This document shows, piece after piece, positions 8,901 to 17,056 of a DNA stretch of 39,020 nucleotides. The stretch covers positions 1 through 39,020 of the forward strand of contig JANQHO010000097.1 of NCBI GenBank assembly GCA_028277105.1, given 5' to 3'. Within the stretch, counting starts at the first letter, position 1, and each line of letters starts with the position of its first letter. The notes below the pieces were generated by a model. The model had not been told where the DNA came from and ran no database searches. It saw nothing but the letters and a program-made list of their open reading frames with translations. This DNA is from Owenweeksia sp. Lineage in GTDB: Bacteria > Bacteroidota > Bacteroidia > Flavobacteriales > Schleiferiaceae. A program made the translations under genes and the position numbers.

Positions 8901-9375
8901 CAATGCTGTAGTCACCGGAAAGGTTGATATTCAATATAGGAATACGGGAAAGGTCGATATCGAGTACTACGGGATCCTGGTCGAGATCGGAGGGAAGTTC
9001 ACTCATGGCCCGGTCCACTGCATCTTTGACGTCCTGCAGGGCTTTTTCCCGGTCTACGTCTATGTTAAACTCTACAGTGATAACAGATACATCCTGTACG
9101 GACTCGGAATTGAGGTCTTTAATACCATCAACACTTTTGATCTCTTTTTCCAGCGGCCGGGTAATCAGATTTTCAATATCCTTGGGGGTATTACCGGCAT
9201 AGGGGGTTTGGACATAAATGATGGGAAAAACGATCTCGGGAAAAGATTCCTTAGGCATAGTACGATAGGAGTACAGCCCGAAAAGTATGAGGAGAAATGA
9301 CAGTATAAACACACTGATGGAATTGTCCAGCGACAGTGTGCTTAACCCGAACTCTCTTTGTGTCTTTTTAGCCAT
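5962..9375 (-). CDS. RND-family inner-membrane efflux transporter (AcrB-like)
   Basis: A proton-driven tripartite efflux pump subunit of 1137 residues; typical AcrB is about 1040-1050. The N-terminal TM1 (about 18-37) and MPKESFPEI are followed by the porter domain (YAGNTPKDIENLITRPLE), a central TM block with LGMLVDNAIVTIEN (TM4 proton-relay region), a second porter/docking half, and a C-terminal TM block with GIVSLAGVVVNNGIVLIDF. The AcrB Asp-Asp pair reads Asp-Asn, and the TM10 Lys is not present in the usual AKNAIL context, so this is not an HAE1-type AcrB but one of the divergent RND groups common in Bacteroidota. Extra length lies partly in a middle hydrophobic insertion around residues 500-550 and in a loop before the last helix. 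Last gene of tetR-tolC-acrA-acrB; 20-base gap from the adaptor. Substrate unknown. Confidence 0.92.
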   Translation of the reverse strand: MAKKTQREFGLSTLSLDNSISVFILSFLLILFGLYSYRTMPKESFPEIVFPIIYVQTPYAGNTPKDIENLITRPLEKEIKSVDGIKDLNSESVQDVSVITVEFNIDVDREKALQDVKDAVDRAMSELPSDLDQDPVVLDIDLSRIPILNINLSGDYSIDQLVDYAEYLQDEIEEMSEISEATITGDKEKEVQVNIDLPRLKTNQLSFDDVVNALASENINIGAGDILLGETRRSIRTDAEFENMDEIRNVIVKHEKGNIVYLKDIADVYFTYKEVESFARLGGEPVVSLNVIKKGGENLLEATDKIREILKDAQKDKFPDGLKITITNDQSKNTRNQISNLENSIISGVILVVLVLLFFLGLRNAIFVGLSIPFSMFISFLILSALGITLNFIVLFSLILALGMLVDNAIVTIENIYRLYDEEDLSPFEAAKQGVGEVAVPIISSTLTTLAAFFPLLFWDDIIGEFMGYLPKTLIIVLGSSLFVALVINPVITSTFIKKQNLQKTTNHKRALISAAIFGVLGILAVFGQVYSLGNLLIVVALLIILFSYVLEPLSIWFQKTLLVKLENIYSRSLSYALKGSRPGFIIAGTVLLMILSIGFYFGSSPKVQFFPVNEPNYINVFAEVPLGTDVQATDSITRIVEGKLNEILEPYRDVVESIVTNVGAETASQDDFGGGGQNTPNKARITVSFVEYQYREGVKTTDIQREVTDKLNGYLPGVTVTVQKEQNGPPVGKAINIEIAGDEFDVLLELAEDVKQTIEAENIAGIEGLQIDLETNKPEMLIKIDRERARRLGVSTQQIALVLRTALYGREASKYKEGEDDYPIEIRLKEEYRYNVSSLMNQLVTFRSQASGKIVQVPISAVADYEFNSSFNSIKRKDSERLITVYSNVVEGYNETEVNNKIKAALEDYELPTSYTLRFTGAQQEQEQSSAFLMTALLIAISLITIILVSQFNSAVKPFIIIMTVLFSTIGVFLGLGIFRMDFVVIMTGIGIVSLAGVVVNNGIVLIDFIELSRARLREKRGITDGELSDEDLIEAIEMGGKTRLRPVLLTAITTVLGLLPLAIGLNIDFFGLLSEYDANIYFGGDNAIFWSPMAWTVIFGLVFATFLTLIVVPVMYLTLERLTRKSRVLFKRLAG

Positions 9376-9395
9376 TTAATAAGGTCTTTATACTT

Positions 9396-10523
9396 TTATT
9401 TTAAGGCAATTTCAGTTCCTTCATTCACCTCATTGTAACCGATAACAATTACTTCATCACCCGACTTAAGGCCTTCTTTCACTTCAGTTTTATCCTTAAA
9501 AGCCCTGCCTGTTTTCACATATCTTTTATGAGCTATTCTCTTACCGCTTTCTACTTCAGAAACAAATACGAAATCACCTTTTAAATCTCTGCTAATTGCC
9601 ATAGAAGGTACTACCAAAGCCTCTTTGTTTTGGTAATCCCTGATGATGACATCCGCCAAAACATTGGGTTTTATGAGGTTGCCTTTATTGTCGAGCTTAA
9701 CTTTTATCATAAAACTCCTGTTATCCGGATTAATAACCTGGCTGACAAAGCTCACAGCCACTTCCTGACTTACCCCTAAAGCAGGTATATCAACCGTTAC
9801 CATATCGCCTTTTTTCACGTTGGGCAGGTATTCTTCTGACAATTCGGCTTCTACTTCTACTTTGTCAAGGTCTACTACCCTGCCTATTGGTGTTCCTGCA
9901 CCTACAAATTCTCCTACATTTACACCAATATTGTCTACAGTGCCATCAATAGGAGATATGATTATCGTGTTCTCATATTGAGCTTTGGCTTGGCCCAAGC
10001 GGGTTTGAGCAGATTTGTATTGGTTCTCAGCCTGGAGGTATTCTATTTCAGAACCTATTTTTTGATCCCACAACCGCTTGCGCCTCTCATAAGTCGTTTT
10101 GGCCAGGTCAAAACCTGCTTTAGCTTCTTCGAGTTGATTAAAGGCTGCATCATTATCCAGCTCCACTAAAATGGCACCGTTAGAAACTCTTTGTCCTTCT
10201 GAAACGTTAATTCTTTTTATCCGGCCCGGAGCTTCTGCACTCAACTCTACATTTTCTTTTGAGTCTACCGTTCCTGTGAGCTTCACAAAGTGCTCAAAAT
10301 TCTCAGGGGCTATTTTTTTAAGTACAACCGGTGTAGCTTCGGCTTCGAGAGTATTGGTATCTAAGGCGGCTACTTCTTTTTTGAGTTGCTTGATCTCCTC
10401 CTTGAGGCTGGCTAGCTCTTTTTGTTTTTCTCCCAGTAGTTTTTGCTTGGCTTCCAGTGATTCTGGCTCAGGCTGACAGGCTATGGCAACAAGGATTAAT
10501 GGTAGTACTATGATTCTTTTCAT
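9396..10523 (-). CDS. RND efflux periplasmic adaptor (membrane fusion protein), lipoprotein
   Basis: The 375-residue adaptor links the RND pump to the TolC channel. Residues 1-16 form a lipoprotein signal with lipobox VAIAC (Cys16). A short coiled coil rich in Lys/Glu (about 24-55) follows. Then come the lipoyl half (EAPGRIKRINVSEGQRVSNG), an alpha-helical hairpin (about 140-195, QLEEAKAGFDLAKTTYERR), the second lipoyl half (IISPIDGTVDNIGVNVGEFV), a beta-barrel and a membrane-proximal domain ending near residue 375. The order and length fit AcrA/MexA relatives. It lies 27 bases after tolC and 20 bases before the pump gene in the same operon. Confidence 0.93.
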   Translation of the reverse strand: MKRIIVLPLILVAIACQPEPESLEAKQKLLGEKQKELASLKEEIKQLKKEVAALDTNTLEAEATPVVLKKIAPENFEHFVKLTGTVDSKENVELSAEAPGRIKRINVSEGQRVSNGAILVELDNDAAFNQLEEAKAGFDLAKTTYERRKRLWDQKIGSEIEYLQAENQYKSAQTRLGQAKAQYENTIIISPIDGTVDNIGVNVGEFVGAGTPIGRVVDLDKVEVEAELSEEYLPNVKKGDMVTVDIPALGVSQEVAVSFVSQVINPDNRSFMIKVKLDNKGNLIKPNVLADVIIRDYQNKEALVVPSMAISRDLKGDFVFVSEVESGKRIAHKRYVKTGRAFKDKTEVKEGLKSGDEVIVIGYNEVNEGTEIALK

Positions 10524-10550
10524 GATTGTGTAGGTATAAATAGCGATCGT

Positions 10551-11894
10551 TTACTTTCCTATAGCTTTATTGAGAGCTTCTTTACTGTTTAAGAGATTTT
10601 GAAGAGCCTCAAAGTATTTTTGTTGGGCTTCCAGATACTGGTTTTCCGTTTGTGTTAAATCGAGGCTTGAACTAATTCCCTCTTTGTATTTTATTCTTAC
10701 TCTATCTCTGATTTTTTTGCTGATTTCTACATTCCTTTCCTGATTCTTGTAGTTATCCAATGCAAAGGTGTAATTGCTTCGGGCTTGTTCGTACTGAAGT
10801 TTTACTGTATTTGAGGCCGCCTCCAAGGCAACTTCTGTTCTTTGGCGGTCAATTTTAGCTTTCTGAATTTTAGCAGGACGGGCTAATCCCTGCAAAATAT
10901 CCCAACTCAGGCTCACACCAACGCTGGTACTGGGTATCCAAAAAACATCAGTGCTGAAGACATCACCAAACTCATTTTGAAAATTGGTCTGCTGATGCCT
11001 TACAAAACCACTTAGGGTAGGATACCATTTTGCTTTCTCATTGGCTAATTGAAGTTCACTGCCTTTTTGTTGTGATTCAGCTATGCGGATATCAATATGT
11101 TCATCGTAATTGACCCCAGATTGTTGAATAATCTCCTGTTCGGTAACAATAATTTCGTCCAGTTTGGTTTCTAGCTTTATTTCCTGATTTATTGGAAGTC
11201 CTATATTAAAGTTAAGCGTCATCCGTGCAAGATCAGATTGGCGCTTTGCATTTTGTAGGTTGTTTTCCAGGTTATTTACCAATAGCTCCAGTTGGTCTAC
11301 ATCTTGCTCTTCTACAAAACCGTTTTCAAAAAGCTGTCTTGTTTCATACAGGTTCTTTTTAAGACTGGTTACGTTTTCTTCGACTACCTCCACGGTTTTT
11401 TCACTTACCAATACCCCATAATAGGATTGTGCTACATCGGTTCTCACTTCTATTTCCGATTTTTCCAGTTGCAGGGCCGATGTTTCTTTAACTACCTTAG
11501 TAGCTTGTAAAGCCACAAAATAAGAGCCGTCAATCAATAATTGATTCAAGTTTATTGTAGCATTATTTTGATGTTCTACACCAAAAGCAACTGCTTGAAA
11601 AGTTCCGGGTGGTCCACCAAAAAATTCTGCGGGTACAGGTTGTCTGGCGATTTGCGGATTCCACTGATAATCCAGAGAAGCAGTAATCTGGGGTAAACCC
11701 ATTGCTGCAGTTTCTTTAATGGTTTGCCTGGCTTTTTCAAATTCCAATTGTTTATCCAGGTTTTTGTAAGAACTCTTCAGAGCATATTCCTGAGCCTCTT
11801 CAAGGCTAAAGCTCATAATTTGTGAGTTTTCTCCATCTTGCGCATGAAGTAAGCTACTTACCAACAGGCCTAGCACTATGGCTTTTTTAATCAT
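10551..11894 (-). CDS. TolC-family outer-membrane channel protein
   Basis: The outer-membrane exit duct of the tripartite pump, 447 residues. A signal peptide occupies about 1-19 (core AIVLGLLVSSLLHA). Two OEP repeats follow, each with long helices rich in Gln, Glu and Lys (for example VEVVEENVTSLKKNLYETRQ and YLEAQQKYFEALQNLLNSKE) separated by barrel strands. The ATG lies inside the last codons of the upstream tetR gene; the two overlap by 8 bases (ATGATTAA), so translational coupling is likely. Specificity cannot be read from the sequence. Confidence 0.93.
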   Translation of the reverse strand: MIKKAIVLGLLVSSLLHAQDGENSQIMSFSLEEAQEYALKSSYKNLDKQLEFEKARQTIKETAAMGLPQITASLDYQWNPQIARQPVPAEFFGGPPGTFQAVAFGVEHQNNATINLNQLLIDGSYFVALQATKVVKETSALQLEKSEIEVRTDVAQSYYGVLVSEKTVEVVEENVTSLKKNLYETRQLFENGFVEEQDVDQLELLVNNLENNLQNAKRQSDLARMTLNFNIGLPINQEIKLETKLDEIIVTEQEIIQQSGVNYDEHIDIRIAESQQKGSELQLANEKAKWYPTLSGFVRHQQTNFQNEFGDVFSTDVFWIPSTSVGVSLSWDILQGLARPAKIQKAKIDRQRTEVALEAASNTVKLQYEQARSNYTFALDNYKNQERNVEISKKIRDRVRIKYKEGISSSLDLTQTENQYLEAQQKYFEALQNLLNSKEALNKAIGK

Positions 11895-12519
11895 GGTGGT
11901 GGATTAGATTTTTTTCTTTCAGTTTTTTCTCCAGGTAAGCAATCCCTTTTGAGGTAGCTATTCCTCTGATATGATAGACCAAAATATTATGCATAACCTC
12001 CAGCTTGGTGAAGTTCTGTAAAGGAAAATTATTCTCTTCGTCAACCATTAACATCATTCTGCTGTAATAAAGTTGAGTAATGATCTCTACATTGAAATCG
12101 TCCCGGTACAAACCTTCTTTAATCCCCTGTTCCATATTGGCTCTCATTTTTTCCACCACCATCTTTCTCCTCTCCTTATCAAGAGTCTGCATAGTTTCAG
12201 GGTAATACTTTTGAAGTTGGAACTCCAGGCCCGGGTCGTGATCATCCACCATATTGCAAACGGCATTATCAACTTCTATCAAGCGGTCTATCGCATTACC
12301 GGGTTTACTGTAAACTCCTTCAATCAAAGCACTGATCTCGGTATGAATGTACTCTATACATTTGTGCACCAATTCAGCTTTGTTCTCAACAAATTTGTAA
12401 ATAGTCTTTTTGGAAACTCCCATCTCCCTGGACAGGTCATCCATAGTAACCGACCTTATGCCATACTTCATGAACATATCGGCTGCCTTCAACAATATAT
12501 CTTTCTCCTGATTTTCCAT
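11887..12519 (-). CDS. TetR-family transcriptional regulator of the efflux operon
   Basis: A 210-residue regulator with the TetR N-terminal helix-turn-helix at about 9-55: AADMFMKYGIRSVTMDDLSR, then MGVSKKTIYKFVENKAELV. The C-terminal part (about 60-210) is a helical ligand/dimer domain of no recognisable subtype. It is the first gene of the operon and overlaps tolC by 8 bases, so it probably controls its own synthesis together with the pump. A nested set of GAAACT/AGTTTC half-sites lies just upstream at 12536-12587 and overlaps the predicted promoter; this is the obvious candidate operator. Repressor action is inferred from the family. Confidence 0.92.
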   Translation of the reverse strand: MENQEKDILLKAADMFMKYGIRSVTMDDLSREMGVSKKTIYKFVENKAELVHKCIEYIHTEISALIEGVYSKPGNAIDRLIEVDNAVCNMVDDHDPGLEFQLQKYYPETMQTLDKERRKMVVEKMRANMEQGIKEGLYRDDFNVEIITQLYYSRMMLMVDEENNFPLQNFTKLEVMHNILVYHIRGIATSKGIAYLEKKLKEKNLIHHHD

Positions 12520-12527
12520 TTCGGCTG

Positions 12528-12535
12528 CAAATGTA
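12528..12535 (-). promoter_or_regulatory. Bacteroidota -7 box for the tetR-efflux operon
   Basis: The minus strand reads TACATTTG, a perfect TAnnTTTG. The ATG lies 8 bases downstream, so the predicted message has almost no leader. The corresponding -33 position falls in the GGAAACT half-site of the operator array. Confidence 0.5.
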
Positions 12536-12587
12536 GAAACTTCTTTTAACTGGAAACTATTTTTGTAAAAAAGTTTCCGGAGTTTCT
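12536..12587. promoter_or_regulatory. Candidate TetR operator: nested inverted half-sites
   Basis: Four half-sites are arranged symmetrically in the tetR-asnS intergenic region: GAAACT (12536-12541), GGAAACT (12552-12558), AGTTTCC (12572-12578) and AGTTTC (12581-12586). The inner pair is a perfect 7-base inverted repeat with a 13-base AT-rich spacer and overlaps the expected -33 position of the tetR promoter. Assignment to the adjacent TetR protein is inferred from position. Confidence 0.6.
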
Positions 12588-12607
12588 GCCTTTTATTTGT
12601 TCAGTGC

Positions 12608-12639
12608 ATTGGCGCATTTGCATTTTTTGTAAACCTTTG
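12608..12639 (+). promoter_or_regulatory. Likely asnS promoter
   Basis: ATTG (12608-12611) and AACCTTTG (12632-12639) are separated by 20 bases and approximate the Bacteroidota -33/-7 pair. Transcription would start near 12645, about 10 bases before the ATG at 12655. This supports that ATG over the upstream one at 12604. Confidence 0.35.
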
Positions 12640-12654
12640 CACGGATTTTTAGCT

Positions 12655-14085
12655 ATGGAAACAAATTCTATTAAAGAAATTTTAAATAAAAAGCCAATTG
12701 GCTCTACCATTACGGTTAAGGGCTGGGTGCGAACTTTCAGAAGCAACCGCTTTATTGCTATAAATGATGGCAGTACTTTAAAAAATATCCAGGCGGTAGT
12801 TGATTTTGAAAATTTTGATGCCGATCTATTAAAACGGATTACAACCGGTGCCTGCCTGTCAATAAAAGGAGACCTGGTCAATTCTCAGGGCAAAGGGCAG
12901 GAAATAGAAATTCTCGTCAGCGAAATTGAAATTATCGGTGACAGCAATCCCGAGGAATATCCGTTACAACCTAAAAAGCATTCCCTGGAATTCCTCAGGG
13001 AAATTGCTCATTTGCGCCCTCGAACCAATACTTTTGGGGCTATTTTAAGAGTAAGGCACAACTTGGCCTTTGCTATCCACCAGTATTTTCACAACAAAGA
13101 CTTCTTTTACCTGAATACCCCTATTATTACCGGCTCTGATGCAGAGGGAGCTGGAGAAATGTTTAATGTTTCGGTGCTCGATAAAAAGAATATTCCTCTT
13201 ACTGATGAAGGGGAAGTGGATTATTCACAGGATTTCTTTGGCAAAGAAGCCAACCTAACCGTTTCGGGGCAACTCGAAGCGGAGCTAGCAGCCCTTGCCC
13301 TTAGCAAAGTCTACACCTTTGGACCTACCTTCAGGGCCGAAAACTCCAACACTACCCGTCATTTAGCCGAATTCTGGATGATAGAGCCGGAAGTGGCTTT
13401 TAATGATCTGGACGATAATATGGACCTGGCTGAAGATTTTTTAAAATATGTTATTCGTTTTGCCCTGGAAAACTGTGTAGATGACCTCGAGTTTCTCGAA
13501 AAAAGATTGCTGGACGAAGAAAAATCAAAACCTCTGAACGAGCGAAGTGATATGCCTCTTACCGAAAAGCTGCGCTTTGTATCTGAAAATAACTTCCGCA
13601 GGGTAAGTTATACCGAGGCAATTGACATTTTGCGCAATTCCAAACCGAATAAGAAAAAGAAATTCCAGTATCTTATTGAAGATTGGGGAGTTGACCTGCA
13701 ATCGGAGCATGAGAAATTCTTGGTTAAGCACTTTAACGCTCCTGTGATTTTATTTGATTATCCGGCCCATATAAAAGCATTTTATATGCGTCTTAACGAG
13801 GACGGCAAAACCGTTAGAGCTATGGATATTCTTTTCCCCGGTATCGGTGAGATCATTGGCGGTTCTCAAAGAGAAGAACGCTACGACATACTCGAGCAAA
13901 GGATAGAAGAGTTTGGTATCGAGAAGGAAAGCCTCATGTGGTATTTGGAAACACGGAAATTCGGTACTTGTACCCACAGCGGCTTCGGACTGGGTTTTGA
14001 ACGCCTGGTTCAGTTCGTTACAGGCATGGGCAACATTCGCGATGTTATTCCTTTTCCCCGTACTCCCGGGAATGCGGAATTTTAA
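12655..14085 (+). CDS. asnS: Asparaginyl-tRNA synthetase
   Basis: A class IIb aminoacyl-tRNA synthetase that charges tRNA-Asn with asparagine in the cytosol. The 476 residues match the bacterial family (about 465). The N-terminal OB-fold anticodon domain covers about 1-115 ([20 protein letters not shown]). The catalytic core follows with [26 protein letters not shown] (class II motif 2) and motif 3 near the end ([15 protein letters not shown]). [11 protein letters not shown] and EPEVAF are typical of AsnRS rather than AspRS. An open frame extends to 12604, but the ATG at 12655 aligns with the family start and lies just past a promoter-like pair. It is followed by rpoN after 111 bases. Confidence 0.95.
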   Translation: METNSIKEILNKKPIGSTITVKGWVRTFRSNRFIAINDGSTLKNIQAVVDFENFDADLLKRITTGACLSIKGDLVNSQGKGQEIEILVSEIEIIGDSNPEEYPLQPKKHSLEFLREIAHLRPRTNTFGAILRVRHNLAFAIHQYFHNKDFFYLNTPIITGSDAEGAGEMFNVSVLDKKNIPLTDEGEVDYSQDFFGKEANLTVSGQLEAELAALALSKVYTFGPTFRAENSNTTRHLAEFWMIEPEVAFNDLDDNMDLAEDFLKYVIRFALENCVDDLEFLEKRLLDEEKSKPLNERSDMPLTEKLRFVSENNFRRVSYTEAIDILRNSKPNKKKKFQYLIEDWGVDLQSEHEKFLVKHFNAPVILFDYPAHIKAFYMRLNEDGKTVRAMDILFPGIGEIIGGSQREERYDILEQRIEEFGIEKESLMWYLETRKFGTCTHSGFGLGFERLVQFVTGMGNIRDVIPFPRTPGNAEF

Positions 14086-14196
14086 AAGCCTATTCCGCCT
14101 TTAGCAGATTGTTAGTTAGTTTTCGGCAAAATTTTTGATAGGGAGCGGTTTTTTTAGATATTAGCATGGTATAGTATCTATTGCCCCAGTCAAAGT

Positions 14197-15654
14197 ATGC
14201 TGAAACAACAACTCAGTCAAAAATTACTTCAAAAACTATCTCCTCAGCAAATCCAGCTGATGAAACTGATCCAGTTGCCTACCCAGGCATTGGAACAAAA
14301 GATTAAGGAGGAGATCGAGGCAAATCCAGCTCTGGAAGAAGGGATGGAGCAAAATGATGACATTTCCTCGGAAAGTGATCTTGATAGTTTTGAAGAAGGG
14401 GACAATCAAACCATAGAAGCCGAAGACATCAATATTGATGATTACTTGAGCGATGATGAAGTGCCCGACTATCGCCTGCACACGAATAATTACTCTAAAG
14501 ACGATGAGGATTCCCGCGTACCCGTAAGCGGAGGCATTACCTTTACTGAGTTCCTGCTAGACCAGATCAGCATGCGCAATCTAAAGGAGCAAGACCGGGA
14601 AATTGTGGAATATCTTGTGGGTAACATAGACGATGACGGTTATATACGCAGGGAGCTCAATGCCATAGTGGATGATCTTGCCTTTACCCAAAATATTTTT
14701 ATTGAAGAAGATAGACTGAAGGAAGCATTACAAGTTATCCAGGACTTGGACCCCCCGGGAGTAGGGGCCCGCAACCTGCAGGAATGCCTTTTGCTACAGC
14801 TCAGAAAGAAGCCTAATCGCGCATCCTTGAAACTGGCTATTGAAATAGTAGAAAATCATTTCGATGAATTTGTGAAGAAACACTATTCTAAACTGATCGA
14901 AAAATTAGAGATAGACGAAGAGTTCCTCAAAGAAGCCCTGGAGGAGATCAGTCATCTCAATCCCAAACCGGGAAACAGTACCAGCAATACTCAACGGTCG
15001 GTTCAGGAGGTAATACCTGACTATACCATAAGCATTGAAGACGGTGAGCTGGAGCTTACCTTAAATTCCCGCAATGCCCCCGAACTCAACGTAAGCCGGG
15101 AATACAAAGACATGTTGGAGACGTATAAAAAGTCGCAGGACAGAAACAAACAGCAAAAAGAGGCTGTAATGTTTGTCAAACAAAAGCTAGACAGTGCCAA
15201 ATGGTTTATTGATGCTATTAAACAACGTCAGCAAACCCTTCTCATCACTATGTCCGCCATCATGAATTACCAGAAGGAGTATTTTCTCAGCGGTGACCAG
15301 CGCAAGCTCAAACCTATGATCTTAAAAGATATTGCTGACGAGATAGGTATGGACATTTCTACCGTTTCCAGAGTAGCGAGCAATAAATATGTACAGACTC
15401 CTTACGGTACTTTCCTCATCAAGAATTTTTTTAGTGAAGCCATGAAAAATGAAGCTGGGGAGGATGTCTCTACCCGTGAGATCAAAAAAATACTGGAAGA
15501 CTCTATTGCGGAAGAAAACAAACGCAAACCTTTAACAGACGATAAGCTTTCTAAGGTTCTAAAAGACAAAGGCTATCCCATAGCCCGCAGAACCGTGGCC
15601 AAATACCGGGAGCAATTGGGTATTCCGGTAGCCCGACTGAGAAAAAAACTCTAA
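14197..15654 (+). CDS. rpoN: RNA polymerase sigma-54 factor
   Basis: Sigma-54 directs polymerase to -24/-12 promoters and needs an AAA+ activator to open them. All three regions are visible in 485 residues. Region I (1-50) is Gln/Leu-rich (LLQKLSPQQIQLMKLIQLPT) and is the activator-interaction part. An acidic region II occupies about 50-115. Region III contains the core-binding domain (DLDPPGVGARNLQECLLLQL), a helix-turn-helix (LKDIADEIGMDISTVSRVAS) and the terminal RpoN box ARRTVAKYREQLGIP that reads the -24 element. A 10-base gap precedes the next gene, which is probably co-transcribed. No sigma-54 activator is encoded in the window. Confidence 0.97.
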   Translation: MLKQQLSQKLLQKLSPQQIQLMKLIQLPTQALEQKIKEEIEANPALEEGMEQNDDISSESDLDSFEEGDNQTIEAEDINIDDYLSDDEVPDYRLHTNNYSKDDEDSRVPVSGGITFTEFLLDQISMRNLKEQDREIVEYLVGNIDDDGYIRRELNAIVDDLAFTQNIFIEEDRLKEALQVIQDLDPPGVGARNLQECLLLQLRKKPNRASLKLAIEIVENHFDEFVKKHYSKLIEKLEIDEEFLKEALEEISHLNPKPGNSTSNTQRSVQEVIPDYTISIEDGELELTLNSRNAPELNVSREYKDMLETYKKSQDRNKQQKEAVMFVKQKLDSAKWFIDAIKQRQQTLLITMSAIMNYQKEYFLSGDQRKLKPMILKDIADEIGMDISTVSRVASNKYVQTPYGTFLIKNFFSEAMKNEAGEDVSTREIKKILEDSIAEENKRKPLTDDKLSKVLKDKGYPIARRTVAKYREQLGIPVARLRKKL

Positions 15655-15664
15655 TCACACTCTC

Positions 15665-16267
15665 TTGAATCGCTCTATAGCCCAGGCTCTTTCTTATATC
15701 TTGCATCCGGCTGTATTTCCTGTACTGGGTCTGATCGTCATCGCTCAAGCACTTCCTTTTTACATTTCTTCGGAGGCCTTGTTTTTCTCTCTCGGCATTG
15801 TTTTTACCGGTACTTATATCATCCCCCTGGCCGTAAGCTTTGTTTTATTACAGTTGGGCATTTTACAGGATATTGAAATGAAAACCGTAAACGATCGCAG
15901 GCTTCCTTACCTCATTGGTGCTTGTTGTTTTTATTTCACCGCGCTCATCATGAAATCCCTTTTTAACATTGCTGAGATTCATCTTTTTCTCAGTGCTTCA
16001 GCTATTGTTGTTTTAATCCACCTGATGACCTTTCGTTTTTTTAAACCGAGTGCCCACCTGGCCGGTATAGGAGGATTTACGGGTTTGCTATTAGCCCTTT
16101 CATACAAATATCAGCTAGGCCTAATTCCGTTTATCGCACTTTCGTTCTTTTTAGCAGGACTTTTGGGCACTGCCCGCCTGGCTTTGGCGGCCCATAATCT
16201 CAAAGAAGTATTATTCGGTTATCTCTCGGGAATTATTATCGTGACTACTGTGCTGCTGATCAGCTAG
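15665..16267 (+). CDS. Multi-pass inner-membrane protein of unknown function
   Basis: A 200-residue integral membrane protein with about six hydrophobic segments, roughly at 12-30, 36-64, 80-102, 104-122, 132-150 and 156-200. The only polar signature is KTVNDRRLPY at about 76-85, in the first long cytoplasmic or periplasmic loop. Topology and length are reminiscent of PAP2-superfamily lipid phosphatases, but the phosphatase motifs (KxxxxxxRP, SGH, SRxxxxxHxxxD) are not recognisable, so I leave the function open. The start is TTG at 15665, 10 bases after rpoN; the next in-frame ATG would delete two membrane segments. Its stop overlaps the convergent outer-membrane gene by 4 bases. Confidence 0.75.
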   Translation: MNRSIAQALSYILHPAVFPVLGLIVIAQALPFYISSEALFFSLGIVFTGTYIIPLAVSFVLLQLGILQDIEMKTVNDRRLPYLIGACCFYFTALIMKSLFNIAEIHLFLSASAIVVLIHLMTFRFFKPSAHLAGIGGFTGLLLALSYKYQLGLIPFIALSFFLAGLLGTARLALAAHNLKEVLFGYLSGIIIVTTVLLIS

Positions 16268-16944
16268 ATAGTAAATGATATGCCAAAAGAAACCGGAATA
16301 GCTCTTTTTAGTTCAGCAGTGCTTCCATCGGGAAGTGTAAATTCTCCATTTTGAAAGAGACCCGTAAGGCCATAATAGCCATACAGACTTATGAAACTAT
16401 AACCTATTCTGGCGTAAAGGCCATAGCGAAAACGGTTCAGGTCATCTAAATTGCCGTAACGGATATCTACTTCTTCCGTCACATACTGGGAGTAGCTATG
16501 TACCCGCACACCCACTCTTACCCCTGCATATAGGCGGAAAAATCGCCCTTTGGTGTTTGGAGTTGTTCTATACCTTATCTCTATCGGTATATCAATGTAC
16601 TGACTGGTAACTTTATTATACCTGTATGAAGCAGTATCGGTAAGCAAAGCATACTGTTGATCACCCGTATTTTCCTGTGTAGTTATTCTGAGGTTGTTGT
16701 AAAAATTATTGCTGGAAAACCCCAGGCCTCCGCTTATTCCTATTCTTCCTTTCGACCACATCTTTTCAAACATAAAGCTGAAATGATGACCATTAGAACG
16801 CCAGTCAGTTTCATAGCCGGCCGGTGTTTCTATCAAAATGTCAGAAGTCAGATCGTAGGTAAACCAATCTTTATTATCCGTATCGATCTGCGCCAGGATA
16901 GTTGTAGAGGTTGCAATACCTAAAGTTAACAGTAGTGGCTTCAT
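16264..16944 (-). CDS. Outer-membrane beta-barrel protein (PorT-like/OmpA-barrel type)
   Basis: The 226-residue protein has a signal peptide (about 1-18, ending ILAQ) and alternating amphipathic strands throughout the mature part: RIGISGGLGFSSNNFY, YIDIPIEIRYRT, FFRLYAGVRVGVRVHSY, RYGLYARIGYSFISLYGYYG and the aromatic-poor terminal strand AIPVSFGISFTI. The strand pattern fits the small eight- to ten-stranded barrels of the PorT/outer-membrane beta-barrel family in Bacteroidota. Its place near rpoN suggested the T9SS component PorT, but I cannot confirm this from motifs. It is divergent from lysS, with 112 bases between the starts. Confidence 0.7.
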   Translation of the reverse strand: MKPLLLTLGIATSTTILAQIDTDNKDWFTYDLTSDILIETPAGYETDWRSNGHHFSFMFEKMWSKGRIGISGGLGFSSNNFYNNLRITTQENTGDQQYALLTDTASYRYNKVTSQYIDIPIEIRYRTTPNTKGRFFRLYAGVRVGVRVHSYSQYVTEEVDIRYGNLDDLNRFRYGLYARIGYSFISLYGYYGLTGLFQNGEFTLPDGSTAELKRAIPVSFGISFTI

Positions 16945-17027
16945 GAATTCTGCTTTAAGAGCCGAAAGATACAGAAAAGCCGCGCTTTAAATATTAATAC
17001 CGTGGAGCCTATTGATAAGAGGAATGC

Positions 17028-17035
17028 TAAATTTG
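17028..17035 (+). promoter_or_regulatory. Bacteroidota -7 box for lysS
   Basis: TAAATTTG matches TAnnTTTG and ends 21 bases before the ATG at 17057. It lies downstream of the alternative ATG at 17012 and so favours the later start. No clear -33 TTTG is present at the standard spacing. Confidence 0.4.
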
Positions 17036-17056
17036 CCCAAATTTTTGATCAGCCAT

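Noticed and set aside
12604..12654. Upstream ATG for asnS
   Set aside because: It would add 17 residues not found in the family and would place the start upstream of the predicted promoter.
15665..16267. Naming the membrane protein a PAP2 phosphatase
   Set aside because: The catalytic His/Arg motifs of PAP2 enzymes are not visible.
16264..16944. Firm assignment of the barrel protein as T9SS PorT
   Set aside because: Only the general barrel pattern and the location near rpoN support it; no PorT-specific motif is recognised.
17012..17056. Upstream ATG for lysS
   Set aside because: It lies before the TAAATTTG -7 box, and the family starts at MSRHLSEQE.
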